This document shows positions 36,367-44,896 of a stretch of DNA of 64,000 bases, piece after piece. This DNA is from Pseudoruegeria sp. HB172150 (lineage in GTDB: Bacteria > Pseudomonadota > Alphaproteobacteria > Rhodobacterales > Rhodobacteraceae). Positions within the stretch are counted from its first letter, which is position 1, and every line of letters starts with the position of its first letter. The notes under the pieces were generated by a model. It did not search any database and was not told the DNA's origin. It saw only the letters and a list, made by a program, of their open reading frames with translations. The position numbers and the translations under genes were made by a program. Location of the stretch: assembly GCF_013184805.1 (NCBI RefSeq), contig NZ_JAATNG010000001.1:1116001-1180000 (forward strand). Direction: 5' to 3'.

Positions 36367-37248
36367 ATGCAGATCGCGATCATCGGGTTTGGCGAGGCCG
36401 GGTCGGCCCTGGTGACCGGATGGGGCGAGGCGCACGGGACGATCCGGGCTTATGACATCAAGACCGAGGACGCGGCGCAGGCGGACGCGATGCGTGCGCG
36501 GTATGCGGCGTTGGGCGTGCAGGGCTGCGCCAGTTCGGCAGAGGCTGTGGCCGGTGCGGATCTGGTTTTCTGCACCGTCACAGCTGATCAGGCGGTCATC
36601 GCTGCGCGGGTCGCTGCGCCGCACATGTCGCAGGGAGCCTACTGGCTGGACCTGAATTCCTGCGCGCCGTCCTCGAAGCGCGAGGCCGCCGGAGTGATTG
36701 AGGCCGGGCAGGTGCGGTATGTCGATGTCGCGGTCATGTCTCCCGTGCATCCGAAGCTGAACATGGTCCCATTGCTGATCGGGGGTCCGCACGCGGGTGA
36801 AGTTGCGCCGCTGCTGGAAGCGCTGCCGATGTCACTACGCGTGGTCGAGGGCGAAGTAGGCCGCGCGTCGTCTATCAAGATGATCCGTTCGGTGATGATC
36901 AAGGGGATCGAGGCACTGTCGGCGGAATGCGCGCTGGCTGCGGTTGCAGCAGGCGTCACGGCCGAGGTCGTACCGTCGCTGTCGAACAATTATCCCGGCG
37001 TCGATTGGGACGCGCAGATGGGATACAATCTGGAGCGCGCGATGGTGCATGGCGCGCGCCGGGCGGCAGAGATGGAAGAGGTGGCAAAGACGCTGACCGA
37101 TCTCGGATTGCCCGACGGCATGACGCGCGCCTGTGTCGATTGGCAGCGGCGGCTGGCGGACACAAGTGCCGAGCCGCCGGAAGATCCGCGGGCTGCCGGA
37201 GCGGCGGCGGTTGCGGACCTGCTGCTGGCAGAGATAAGGAAGCCGTAG
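36367..37248 (+). CDS. NAD(P)-dependent dehydrogenase with DUF1932 domain
   Basis: A 293-residue protein of the 6-phosphogluconate/3-hydroxyisobutyrate dehydrogenase superfamily. The N-terminal Rossmann part has GFGEAG (7-12) and FCTVTADQAV; the middle keeps the substrate-loop motif MSPVHPKLNMVPLLIGG; the C-terminal DUF1932 helical domain includes SIKMIRSVMIKGIEAL with the usual catalytic-type lysine region (K in IKM/IKG). Its ribosome binding site (GGAGTAGG) contains the stop of the dioxygenase gene, so it is translationally coupled and may act on the ring-cleavage product. The reaction is not known. Confidence 0.85.
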   Translation: MQIAIIGFGEAGSALVTGWGEAHGTIRAYDIKTEDAAQADAMRARYAALGVQGCASSAEAVAGADLVFCTVTADQAVIAARVAAPHMSQGAYWLDLNSCAPSSKREAAGVIEAGQVRYVDVAVMSPVHPKLNMVPLLIGGPHAGEVAPLLEALPMSLRVVEGEVGRASSIKMIRSVMIKGIEALSAECALAAVAAGVTAEVVPSLSNNYPGVDWDAQMGYNLERAMVHGARRAAEMEEVAKTLTDLGLPDGMTRACVDWQRRLADTSAEPPEDPRAAGAAAVADLLLAEIRKP

Positions 37249-37341
37249 CCGTCTTCGTTCAGCCCTAGGAAACGGTATTACATAGGTTCGGCTGGGTTGG
37301 TTGGCCCGGTGGCCGGCTGACGTCGATCACCGGAGGCCAAG

Positions 37342-39132
37342 ATGCGTTTTACCACCCGACCTGAACTCTCCGGCACCTTCGGCATGGTGGCCTCGACCCA
37401 TTGGATCGGTTCGGCGGTCGGGATGAAGATCCTGGAGGCTGGCGGAACTGCCGCCGATGCGGCAGCGGCGACAGGGTTCGCGCTGAACGTGGTAGAACCT
37501 CATCTGAATGGTCCGCTGGGAGACATGACGCTGCTTGTCCGCGGTACGGATTCCGAAGCGCCGGTGGTGATTTGCGGGCAGGGCGTGGCACCGGCCGCCG
37601 CGACAATCGCGCATTACCGAGCGGAGGGGCTAGAGCTGATCCCTGGGTCGGGTTTGCTTGCGGCGACCGTGCCGGGGGCGTTCGGGGCGTGGATGGCCCT
37701 GCTGAGGGATCACGGTCGGCTGTCGCTGCGTGAAGTGCTGGAGCCGGCGATCCATTACGCTGAGGCCGGGCACCCGATGCTGGGAAGCGCAGCAGCCGCG
37801 ATCAGCGGGCTGGCCGATTTCTTTCGCGCGGAGTGGCCGACCTCTGCCGAGACCTGGCTGCCGGGGGGTGCCGCGCCGAAGGCGGGGGAGCTGTTCCGCA
37901 ATCCCGCCCTGGCCGATTTCTGGAAGCGGCTGTTGCGGGAAGCCGAGGCCGTGGAAGGACGTGAGGCACAGATCGAGGCAGCGCAGCGGGCATTCTATGA
38001 GGGGTTCGTGGCGGAGGCCATCGACGCGTACCTGCGCGATGCCTGCGTGATGGATGCCGCGGGAGAGCGGCGCAAGGGCGTGCTGACCGGGCAGGACATC
38101 GCAGGCTGGCGGGCCGAGGTCGAGACGCCGGTGTCCACCGGATACCACGGCTGGACCATATGGAAGGCGGGGCCGTGGTCTCAGGGGCCGATGCTGCTGC
38201 AATGCCTGAATACGTTGGCGGATGACGATGTCGGTGCGCTCGACCCTGTCGGGCCAGATTTCGTGCATCTGGTAACCGAGACGCTGAAGCTCGGGTTTGA
38301 CGACCGCGAAGCCTATTACGGGGATCCGGCGAAGGCTGACGTTCCGCTGGATCGTCTGCTGAGCGTGCAATACGGCGTGGAACGGCGTGCGCTGATTGGT
38401 GGGCAAGCGGCGGCGCATCACCGGCCGGGCGCCGTGCCGGGGCAGGAGGGGCTGGCGGCGGCTTACCTCGATCGGCTTGCGCGCGACAGCGATGCCGGGG
38501 CCGCTGTCGGCGCGGGCGAACCCACGATGGCGCATCTGAGCGACCGGCGGGGCGACACGGTACATATCGACGTTATCGACCGGTGGGGCAACGTCGTATC
38601 GACCACGCCGTCGGGCGGGTGGCTGCAGTCGAACCCGGTCATCCCTGGGCTCGGTGTGCCTTTGGGAACGCGAGGGCAGATGTTCTGGCTCGACGAGGGG
38701 CTACCGAATTCGCTGGCGCCGGGGCGGCGGCCGCGGACGACACTGACACCGTCAATGGCGCTAGGGCCGGATGGCAGCTGGATGGCATTCGGCACGCCGG
38801 GAGGCGACCAGCAGGAGCAGTGGCAACTGAGCTTTTTCCTGCGGCACCTGCATCATGGAATGAACCTTCAGGAGGCGATCGATGCGCCGCTGTTTCATAC
38901 CGGGCACTTGCAGTCGAGCTTTTACCCACGCGGGGTTCAGACCGGCCAGTTGATAGCAGAGTCCCGGTTCCCGGGTGAGACCTTGGCCGAGTTGCGCGCC
39001 CGCGGTCACGTGGTTACTGCGGCGGAACCCTGGGCTGTTGGACGGCTGACCGCGGCATTGAGGCGCCCCAACGGCCAGCTATACGCCGGCGCCACCGCTC
39101 GCCTGATGCAGGCCTACGCGGTAGGCCGCTGA
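37342..39132 (+). CDS. Gamma-glutamyltransferase family protein
   Basis: A 596-residue Ntn hydrolase precursor. Seen: GGTAADAAAATGFALNVVEP and PLGDMTLLV in the large subunit, and the autocleavage region RRGDTVHIDVIDRWGN, where T406 is the expected new N-terminal nucleophile of the small subunit. SGGWLQSNPVIPGLG, PGRRPRTTLTPSM and FGTPGGDQQEQWQLSFFLRH follow. Classical Ggt has TTH at the cleavage site, here TVH, which places it in the side group of GGT-like hydrolases whose substrate is often not glutathione (some act on amides or cephalosporins). No clear signal peptide, so it is probably cytoplasmic. 93 bases after the DUF1932 gene, with GGAGG before the ATG. Confidence 0.9.
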   Translation: MRFTTRPELSGTFGMVASTHWIGSAVGMKILEAGGTAADAAAATGFALNVVEPHLNGPLGDMTLLVRGTDSEAPVVICGQGVAPAAATIAHYRAEGLELIPGSGLLAATVPGAFGAWMALLRDHGRLSLREVLEPAIHYAEAGHPMLGSAAAAISGLADFFRAEWPTSAETWLPGGAAPKAGELFRNPALADFWKRLLREAEAVEGREAQIEAAQRAFYEGFVAEAIDAYLRDACVMDAAGERRKGVLTGQDIAGWRAEVETPVSTGYHGWTIWKAGPWSQGPMLLQCLNTLADDDVGALDPVGPDFVHLVTETLKLGFDDREAYYGDPAKADVPLDRLLSVQYGVERRALIGGQAAAHHRPGAVPGQEGLAAAYLDRLARDSDAGAAVGAGEPTMAHLSDRRGDTVHIDVIDRWGNVVSTTPSGGWLQSNPVIPGLGVPLGTRGQMFWLDEGLPNSLAPGRRPRTTLTPSMALGPDGSWMAFGTPGGDQQEQWQLSFFLRHLHHGMNLQEAIDAPLFHTGHLQSSFYPRGVQTGQLIAESRFPGETLAELRARGHVVTAAEPWAVGRLTAALRRPNGQLYAGATARLMQAYAVGR

Positions 39133-39144
39133 CAAAAGGATCTT

Positions 39145-41223
39145 TCAGCCGGCGACGGCCGTTTCGACCGGATCGTCCTGCGTGAAGAACTCTGCTCCCT
39201 TAAGCGACAGGACGAACGTGCTGCCGACGCCGGGTTTGCTTTCGACGCTGAGCTTACCGCCCTGCGCATTGGCCAGTTCCAGCGAGATCGCCAGGCCGAG
39301 GCCTGTGCCCGAGCGTGCCCGGGTGTCCGTGGAGTCCAACTGGAGAAAAGGCAGGAACACTTTCTCCAGACCTTCGGGAGACATGCCGATACCGGTATCC
39401 TGAACCGCAAACTGGACGTGCCGGCCCACGCGGCGAACGGTGACAGAGATCTTGCCCTTGTCAGTGAACTTCACGGCGTTACCGAGAAGGTTCAGCAGGA
39501 TCTGTCGGGTACGGACCTTGTCGGCAAGGACCATTTCGTCGTCGCAGTCGACTTCGAACGTCAACCCTTTCCTTTCGGCCTCGGGACGCATCTGTTCCTC
39601 GACGGTGGCGACGATGTTGCGGGCGTTGCAGGGGCTCAGGTGCACAGACATGGTCCCCGCTTCGATCTTGGCGAAGTCGAGCATCTCATTAATAAGGAAC
39701 ATCAGGTGGTTGCAGGAGCGGCTTTGGATGCCGAGGTTCTTTTCGATGTTCTCGAAGAGATCTGAAATTCGCTGCCGGATCCTGGGCAGGTCAGGGCTTT
39801 GCTTGAAGGCTTCATCCATGAGCTTTCTGGAGGCGTCGAGGCGGGCGACGTTTTCGTAAATTCGGGAGATGCCCAGGATAACGGTCAAAGGCGTCCGAAG
39901 TTCATGGCTCAGGATGTTCAGGAATTCCGTCTTCGCCCGGTTCGCGGCTTCGGCCTGCTCCTTGGCGTGTTTCAGTTCGGTTATGTCCACCCGCAGGCAC
40001 ACCAGATCGCCACTGTCGGTGACGTGGTCAGTGGCTCGGAGGCGGCGGCCGTTCGGAAGTTGTTGCTCCGTTTCCCGATTGGCGTCTGCGGTTATCTCTT
40101 CTGGAAATGCCGGGCCGTCGACGGTCTCGCGGTCCGCGTCTGTGGTGAGCTGGCCCTTAGTCCGGGCGATTTGCAGCAGGTCCCGGTAGTGGATGCCGCG
40201 GCGTATGAACGGCGCAAGGGTATCGTAGAATTCGAGGTACTTACGATTGTAGGCGATCAGCCTGCCTTCGGAATCGTACATCGAAAAGCCGCTGTCCATG
40301 GCCTGGATGGCATTTTCGAACCGGCGTTCGGTGATCCGGCGACGTTCCGACAGTATCATGATCCGGCCAAGCGCGAAGAGGATGAGAATGATGATAACGC
40401 CCGAAATCAACCAGTTCCGGAGATGATGAGGGGCGTATTTCGGCCAGCCACCGTCTGTTGTTGCGGCGAGGATCCAGTTGCCTGCGGGAAAATCGAATTC
40501 CAGAATAGCGGGCGAGCGTTGAAACACATTGGGATTGCCGAATAGCAGTGCACCCTCGGCTGCAAAATTTTTGCCGGTGGCTATCGCAATATCGTACTCG
40601 GCGTCGGCCTCGCTGAACAACCTGTCGAACAATGCGTCTTGGTCGAGGACAAGCGAAACGATGCCCCAGAGTTCCGGGTTTTCAGTGTCGTCCGTATCGA
40701 TGAAGACCGGCTGACGGATAACCATTCCCTGCCCGCCAATGACCAGGTCGACGGCGCCCTGCAGAATGCTGATCCCGGTATCGATGGCTTGCTGAACACT
40801 TTGCATTCTTTCCGGGTGTTCCCGGTAGTCGAACCCCAACACTTCTTGGTTGCCGTCGAGCGGATGGGCGTACCTTACAACCAGATCCGGCGCTCCGGCG
40901 ACGATGAGTACCAGGTCGCTGACGCTATCCCTTGTGTGGGACGTCGCATCCAACACGTGCGCGGTGGCATTGGAAAAACCTTCCTGGTCGATATCGGGGT
41001 CTTCCGAAATGAGAGTGGTGAGATGCTGAAGAGCGAGAACCTGTTCGAAAACGGACTTTTCCAGATCTTCCCTCAGTTCGACCATTTCGAGTGTTACCGA
41101 GAGGTGTAACTCCTGCAGGTAGTTGCGATAGATCAGCCTGTTGAAACCAATTGCCGCGACCAGTAACAGACATGCCGCGAGCGCAAGCGCGGCGATCGTG
41201 GACACCGCGCGAACTCTCGGCAT
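39145..41223 (-). CDS. Membrane sensor histidine kinase with periplasmic sensor and PAS domain
   Basis: A protein of about 692 residues. A membrane helix near residues 9-29 and a second near 254-274 (SGVIIILILFALGRIMIL) bracket a periplasmic domain of about 220 residues containing PEROQSV-like and GQGMVIRQPVF elements, likely a CHASE-type sensor. A PAS domain follows (AMDSGFSMYDSEGRLIAYNR), then HisKA with the phospho-acceptor in LSHELRTPLTV, and HATPase_c with NLLGNAVKF, DTGIGM and GTGLGLAIS. Between the His helix and the second helix (LINEMLDFAKIEAG) there are about 30 residues more than usual. No response regulator is encoded nearby and there is no receiver domain. The start is uncertain; a GTG at 41268 is an alternative. 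Confidence 0.9.
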   Translation of the reverse strand: MPRVRAVSTIAALALAACLLLVAAIGFNRLIYRNYLQELHLSVTLEMVELREDLEKSVFEQVLALQHLTTLISEDPDIDQEGFSNATAHVLDATSHTRDSVSDLVLIVAGAPDLVVRYAHPLDGNQEVLGFDYREHPERMQSVQQAIDTGISILQGAVDLVIGGQGMVIRQPVFIDTDDTENPELWGIVSLVLDQDALFDRLFSEADAEYDIAIATGKNFAAEGALLFGNPNVFQRSPAILEFDFPAGNWILAATTDGGWPKYAPHHLRNWLISGVIIILILFALGRIMILSERRRITERRFENAIQAMDSGFSMYDSEGRLIAYNRKYLEFYDTLAPFIRRGIHYRDLLQIARTKGQLTTDADRETVDGPAFPEEITADANRETEQQLPNGRRLRATDHVTDSGDLVCLRVDITELKHAKEQAEAANRAKTEFLNILSHELRTPLTVILGISRIYENVARLDASRKLMDEAFKQSPDLPRIRQRISDLFENIEKNLGIQSRSCNHLMFLINEMLDFAKIEAGTMSVHLSPCNARNIVATVEEQMRPEAERKGLTFEVDCDDEMVLADKVRTRQILLNLLGNAVKFTDKGKISVTVRRVGRHVQFAVQDTGIGMSPEGLEKVFLPFLQLDSTDTRARSGTGLGLAISLELANAQGGKLSVESKPGVGSTFVLSLKGAEFFTQDDPVETAVAG

Positions 41224-41544
41224 GTAGGAAAGCCGTTCCAAGCTGCCTGGCTTACTCAATCCACTCACATTCCCAATTGATCCGAAGAGCCGCACTGCCA
41301 CCTCGCAGGTCTCGGTGTAAGGCCCCCTCACTGGTGGAGAGTTACACAGCGCGCGCGAAGCATGCAATTTCCCAATAGCCGGCAAACCGGCCTGTTGCTT
41401 TTTTATCGAGGGTAGGCGTGAAGCAATTGCTTTCAACCTGGTAGCTCTACCATGTTTCCCGATGTCGCTATTCCGGTTCACCTGTGCGTTGCGCCAGTGG
41501 TGCATTGGCCGTAGCGTCAGATTGCGCAGCGAGGACGCTTCGGG
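41224..41544. promoter_or_regulatory. Divergent intergenic region between the kinase and a LysR regulator
   Basis: The 321 bases hold divergent promoters but no gene I can support. TGGTAG-ct-CTACCA at 41439-41452, about 95 bases before the LysR start, is a good dyad and a candidate autoregulatory LysR site. The stretch 41393-41437 is AT-richer than its surroundings. Confidence 0.4.
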
Positions 41545-42516
41545 ATGGCCGAGACGGCAGGACGCATAACACTCTGGCATATCGAGGTCTTCGTCGCGAC
41601 GGCGGAAGAGGCATCGATCTCAGCCGCGGCACAACGGCTGGGTGCGAGCCCCTCCTCAGTCAGCCAGCAGCTAACTAATCTGGAAGCGGCGCTCGGCACG
41701 GCGCTTCTCAACCGAAACGAACGGCCGATGAGCCTGACACCGGCAGGAACTCTGTTCCTGCGGCGGGCGCAGGCGATCCTGAATGAGGCGGCACGGGCGC
41801 GGGCCGAGCTTGCGCGCCGCGACCCCCGGATGCTGACGCGACTGCGACTGGGTGTGATTGAAGACTTCGACTCGGAGGTGACACCGCGGCTGCTGCGCGA
41901 CATGGCCGAAGAGATGACGGGCTGTCAGTTCCTGCTGGAAACGGGCCCGTCGCATCGCCTGTTCGACAAGCTGGAGACACGTGCGCTGGACATGATCATC
42001 GCCGCCGAACTGGGAGGCGAAGCGAACTGGATGGAGGTGCATCCGGTTCTGACCGAGCCGTTCATTGCTGCGGTGCCGAAGGGATCGGTCGCGGCGGATG
42101 CGGACGTGATGGCGGAACTGCGGCGTATTCCGCTGATCCTTTATACCGAACGGCATCACATGGGGCGGATGATCGCCTCACATCTGGCGCAACAGAATTT
42201 CCGGCTGTCGCACAGGTTCGAACTGGACAGTTACCATGCGATCATGGCGATGGTCGCGGCGGGAGAGGGTTGGACGATCCTGACGCCGCTGGGCTATCTG
42301 CACGCTGCGCGGTTCCGGGACCAGGCGGACGTGCTGCCGCTGCCGCTGGCGCCGTTGACACGGCGTATCTCGCTGACGGCCCGGCGGGGCGTCATGGAGG
42401 ATATACCAGAGCGGACCGCACAGAGCCTCCGCGTGCTCCTGCAGGAAAAGATCGTCGCACCGGGATTGGCGCGGCTGCCTTGGCTTGAAGGGCAGTTGAG
42501 GGTCGAGAAAAGCTGA
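41545..42516 (+). CDS. LysR-family transcriptional regulator
   Basis: A 323-residue LysR-type activator. The winged helix-turn-helix lies in residues 9-68 (WHIEVFVATAEEASISAAAQ, then LGASPSSVSQQLTNLEAAL), followed by the linker helix and a periplasmic-binding-fold effector domain from about residue 98 (RLRLGVIEDFDSEVTPRLLR). Effector unknown. The divergent neighbour is the sensor kinase gene, a possible target by location. GAGGA is 10 bases upstream of the ATG. Confidence 0.9.
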   Translation: MAETAGRITLWHIEVFVATAEEASISAAAQRLGASPSSVSQQLTNLEAALGTALLNRNERPMSLTPAGTLFLRRAQAILNEAARARAELARRDPRMLTRLRLGVIEDFDSEVTPRLLRDMAEEMTGCQFLLETGPSHRLFDKLETRALDMIIAAELGGEANWMEVHPVLTEPFIAAVPKGSVAADADVMAELRRIPLILYTERHHMGRMIASHLAQQNFRLSHRFELDSYHAIMAMVAAGEGWTILTPLGYLHAARFRDQADVLPLPLAPLTRRISLTARRGVMEDIPERTAQSLRVLLQEKIVAPGLARLPWLEGQLRVEKS

Positions 42517-42518
42517 AA

Positions 42519-42540
42519 GGCGGGGAATGACTTCCCCGCC
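42519..42540. terminator. Bidirectional terminator between convergent genes
   Basis: GGCGGGGAA pairs perfectly with TTCCCCGCC around a TGAC loop. It lies 2 bases past the LysR stop; read on the minus strand it is followed by TTTCAGCTTTT and so also serves the DUF2798 gene. Confidence 0.75.
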
Positions 42541-42551
42541 CAGGTGTTGGT

Positions 42552-42782
42552 TCAACGATCAAGTCCTGCCAGCCGAAGCGAGAGCTTGCGAATGGGGTGT
42601 CCAACGGCCATCGCCAGTGCGAAGCCCAAAGGCCAGCCGATTGCGAAACCACGCAGCCAGGCTGCGAGCCAGGCGGCGGTCGGTCCAAACGCCAGGAGTG
42701 TGAAGAAGCCGGAAAAGAAGAGCGACATGAAGCAGCTCATCATTGCGGTGGTCAGAAGGGTCATTTTCAGGTGCGGTTTCAT
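42552..42782 (-). CDS. DUF2798 small membrane protein
   Basis: A 76-residue protein with two hydrophobic helices (about 8-32 and 38-62) and the pattern LTTAMMSCFMSLFFSGFFTL ... GFAIGWPLGFALAMAVGHPIRKL, which matches DUF2798. Function unknown. AGGAGA precedes the ATG at 42782; a longer open frame to 42821 lacks a ribosome binding site. Confidence 0.8.
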   Translation of the reverse strand: MKPHLKMTLLTTAMMSCFMSLFFSGFFTLLAFGPTAAWLAAWLRGFAIGWPLGFALAMAVGHPIRKLSLRLAGLDR

Positions 42783-42896
42783 ATACGCGTCTCCTGTTGT
42801 CGGGACAGGAAACGGCCGCATGAACGCGCGCCGGCACCCGCCCCGGATTGGGGTTCAGGTGCCGCGGGTTCGATGATTAACAAGGCGCGTGGAGAG

Positions 42897-42933
42897 CACG
42901 TGCCGGGTGACCTTCCCGGCGTGAGCCTTTTTT
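42897..42933 (+). terminator. Orphan intrinsic terminator, possible 3' end of a small RNA
   Basis: GCCGGG (42902-42907) pairs with CCCGGC (42915-42920), extended by CAC/GTG, and six T follow at 42928-42933. On the plus strand the nearest upstream gene (LysR) already has its own terminator almost 400 bases earlier, so this one has no obvious client. A plus-strand small RNA starting in the 42783-42890 region is possible. Confidence 0.55.
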
Positions 42934-42976
42934 CGGCGCCGGACAGATAGCCCGGCGCGACTTGTGGGTCAACCAG

Positions 42977-44191
42977 TCAGGTGCCGTAGGCCAGTTCCGG
43001 GCTTTTGATATCCTCGGCGGCCCCGACCAGCGCCTCGACGACGAAATCGCAGTCTTCACGTGTCAACCGGGCTGGAAGGCGGGCGTCGCAGGCGCGCATC
43101 AGCATAGCGCGGGTCCTTGGAAGCTCTGGTAGGTCGCCAAGGAACTGCCAGTTCCAGAAGGCGCGGGCGTTGTCCGTGGACAAGCCGAAGATCTGTACCT
43201 TGACGCCCCGGCGCGCGGCGGCGTCCTGGAAGGCTTTGGCTTCGGCATCGGTCATTCCGACCAGGTTGAACTGGATGGAGTCAGGGGCGCGGTCTTCCGG
43301 GGCAAGTTTCTTGGGCACCGTCAACCACGGTGAGGCGTTCAGTTGCCCGGCGACGTAGTCGTGGTTCTGGCGGCCGTCACGGACGCGGCGCGGTACCTCG
43401 GCCAGCTGCGGACGTACCATTGCCGCCGACATGTTGCCGAGGCGGGTGTTGTAGAGCGGAAGCTGGTTCTGCCAGCGGGCGAAGGCTTCCTGCAGGGCAG
43501 GTGAGTTCTCACCATGCGGGCCTTTGTGCTTCTTCCAGTTGTGCTCGTAGGCGCCAGACATGATCACGGCGCGCGCAATGATATCCGGATCGTCGGTGAT
43601 CAGGATGCCGCCCTCGCCGGCGTTCAGGAGCTTGTAGGACTGGAAGGAGAAGCAGCCGATCTTGCCGATCGTGCCGATCTTCTTGCCGTGCCATTCAGTG
43701 CCGAGCGAGTGGGCCGCATCTTCGATCACCGGCAGGCCGCGTTCCTCGGCCAGCGCCATGATCGCATCCATGTCCGAGGTGTGGCCACGCATGTGGCTGA
43801 TCATGACCGCGTCGGCGCCATCAAGCTTCGCCTCGAAATCGGCGATGTCGATGCGGTAGTTGTCGCCAACCTCGACAAGCACCGGCACGCAGTCGGCGTG
43901 GACGATGGAGGAGGGGACGGCGGCGAAGGTGAAGGCGGGGATCAGGACACGGGCGCCACGGGGCAGGCCGAGCGCCTTGAGCGAGAGAAACAGCGCGGCG
44001 GAGCAGGAAGCCACGGCCAACGCATACTTGGCACCGATCATGTCGGCGAACTCCCGTTCGAGAAGGGCGACCGGGCTGTCGTCGGCTGAGGTGTAGCGGA
44101 AGAGATCACCGCTGGTCAGAAGGCGCTCGATCTCGGCGCGGGCGGCTTCGGGGATGGGTTCGGCGTCATAGACGTTCGGGGCAAGCGTCAT
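42977..44191 (-). CDS. DegT/DnrJ/EryC1/StrS-family PLP aminotransferase
   Basis: A 404-residue fold-type I PLP protein. Seen: SGDLFRYTSADDSPVALLER, ALAVASCSAALFLSLKALGL, PAFTFAAVPSSIVHADCVPV, VIEDAAHSLGTEWHGKKIG and SFQSYKLLNAGEGG, whose lysine holds the cofactor. Relatives transfer amino groups to keto-sugars for surface polysaccharides or antibiotics. No sugar nucleotide gene is adjacent, so the substrate is unknown. AAGGTG lies 5 bases before the ATG at 44191. It stands alone on the minus strand. Confidence 0.88.
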   Translation of the reverse strand: MTLAPNVYDAEPIPEAARAEIERLLTSGDLFRYTSADDSPVALLEREFADMIGAKYALAVASCSAALFLSLKALGLPRGARVLIPAFTFAAVPSSIVHADCVPVLVEVGDNYRIDIADFEAKLDGADAVMISHMRGHTSDMDAIMALAEERGLPVIEDAAHSLGTEWHGKKIGTIGKIGCFSFQSYKLLNAGEGGILITDDPDIIARAVIMSGAYEHNWKKHKGPHGENSPALQEAFARWQNQLPLYNTRLGNMSAAMVRPQLAEVPRRVRDGRQNHDYVAGQLNASPWLTVPKKLAPEDRAPDSIQFNLVGMTDAEAKAFQDAAARRGVKVQIFGLSTDNARAFWNWQFLGDLPELPRTRAMLMRACDARLPARLTREDCDFVVEALVGAAEDIKSPELAYGT

Positions 44192-44333
44192 GGTTTCACC
44201 TTTTCCGAAATCTAGTTTCGGGAACTCTACAATGGGCGCATTTGCAAATCCAGCCCTTTCGCGCATCTTGTGGAGGACCCGACGGCAGATACAGGGTTTG
44301 CTGTGTGGAATATGATACGCGGTATCGGCGGAT

Positions 44334-44825
44334 TCAGGCCGAGCCGGGCTTCATGATGATGCAGGTCGTGGATCCTGTGGCGTAGACCCGGCCATCCTCG
44401 GCGCCGGTGATCTCTCCGTTCGCGATGCCTGTGGAACGGCCCGCATGCTGGACGCGGCCGCGGGCGAGGACGGTCATACCGACCGGTATCGGGCGGACAA
44501 TGTTCACCTTATACTCGAGCGTGGTGTAGACATGACCTTTCGGAACCATCGTCATCACGGCGCAGGCCATGCAGCTGTCGAGCAGTGTGCCGTACCATCC
44601 GCCGTGCACCGTTCCCATCGGGTTCAGCGCTGCGAATTCTGGTGTGCCGCGAAACACCACCTCACCCTCATCCACGGAGTCGACCCGGAAATTCAGGTGT
44701 CCGGCAATCGGCGGACCGGCGATATCGCCACTTGCAACGGCCCGCATGAAGTCGAGCCCGGACATTGAGGTGAGTTGCTCGAAGGTGGCGAGCTCTTCGG
44801 GAATCTGGGCGGCGTATTGCGGCAT
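44334..44825 (-). CDS. PaaI-family thioesterase (hotdog fold)
   Basis: A 163-residue hotdog-fold protein. The family motif NPMGTVHGGWYGTLLDSCMA carries the HGG loop, and the central strands (VYTTLEYKVNIVRPIPVGMTV) fit the 4HBT/PaaI pattern that hydrolyses acyl- or aryl-CoA thioesters. Its ribosome binding site GGAG lies inside the perfect hairpin at 44831-44858, so translation may depend on unfolding of the hairpin. It follows metF on the same strand. Confidence 0.85.
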   Translation of the reverse strand: MPQYAAQIPEELATFEQLTSMSGLDFMRAVASGDIAGPPIAGHLNFRVDSVDEGEVVFRGTPEFAALNPMGTVHGGWYGTLLDSCMACAVMTMVPKGHVYTTLEYKVNIVRPIPVGMTVLARGRVQHAGRSTGIANGEITGAEDGRVYATGSTTCIIMKPGSA

Positions 44826-44830
44826 GAGAA

Positions 44831-44858
44831 AGGCTCCGGAAGGGATGTTCCGGAGCCT
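44831..44858 (-). promoter_or_regulatory. Hairpin that ends metF and covers the thioesterase ribosome binding site
   Basis: An 11-base-pair perfect stem (44831-44841 with 44848-44858, six-base loop). On the minus strand it is followed by TTCTC and then the thioesterase ATG. It starts 38 bases past the metF stop. It could act as a weak terminator or hide the GGAG Shine-Dalgarno that forms part of its stem. Confidence 0.6.
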
Positions 44859-44896
44859 AAGCACTGCCTTGCGCGGCGGGCAACGCCGCGTTTTCG

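Noticed and set aside
42861-42880. GGTTCGA pattern resembling a tRNA T-loop
   Set aside because: No acceptor or anticodon arms fit around it.
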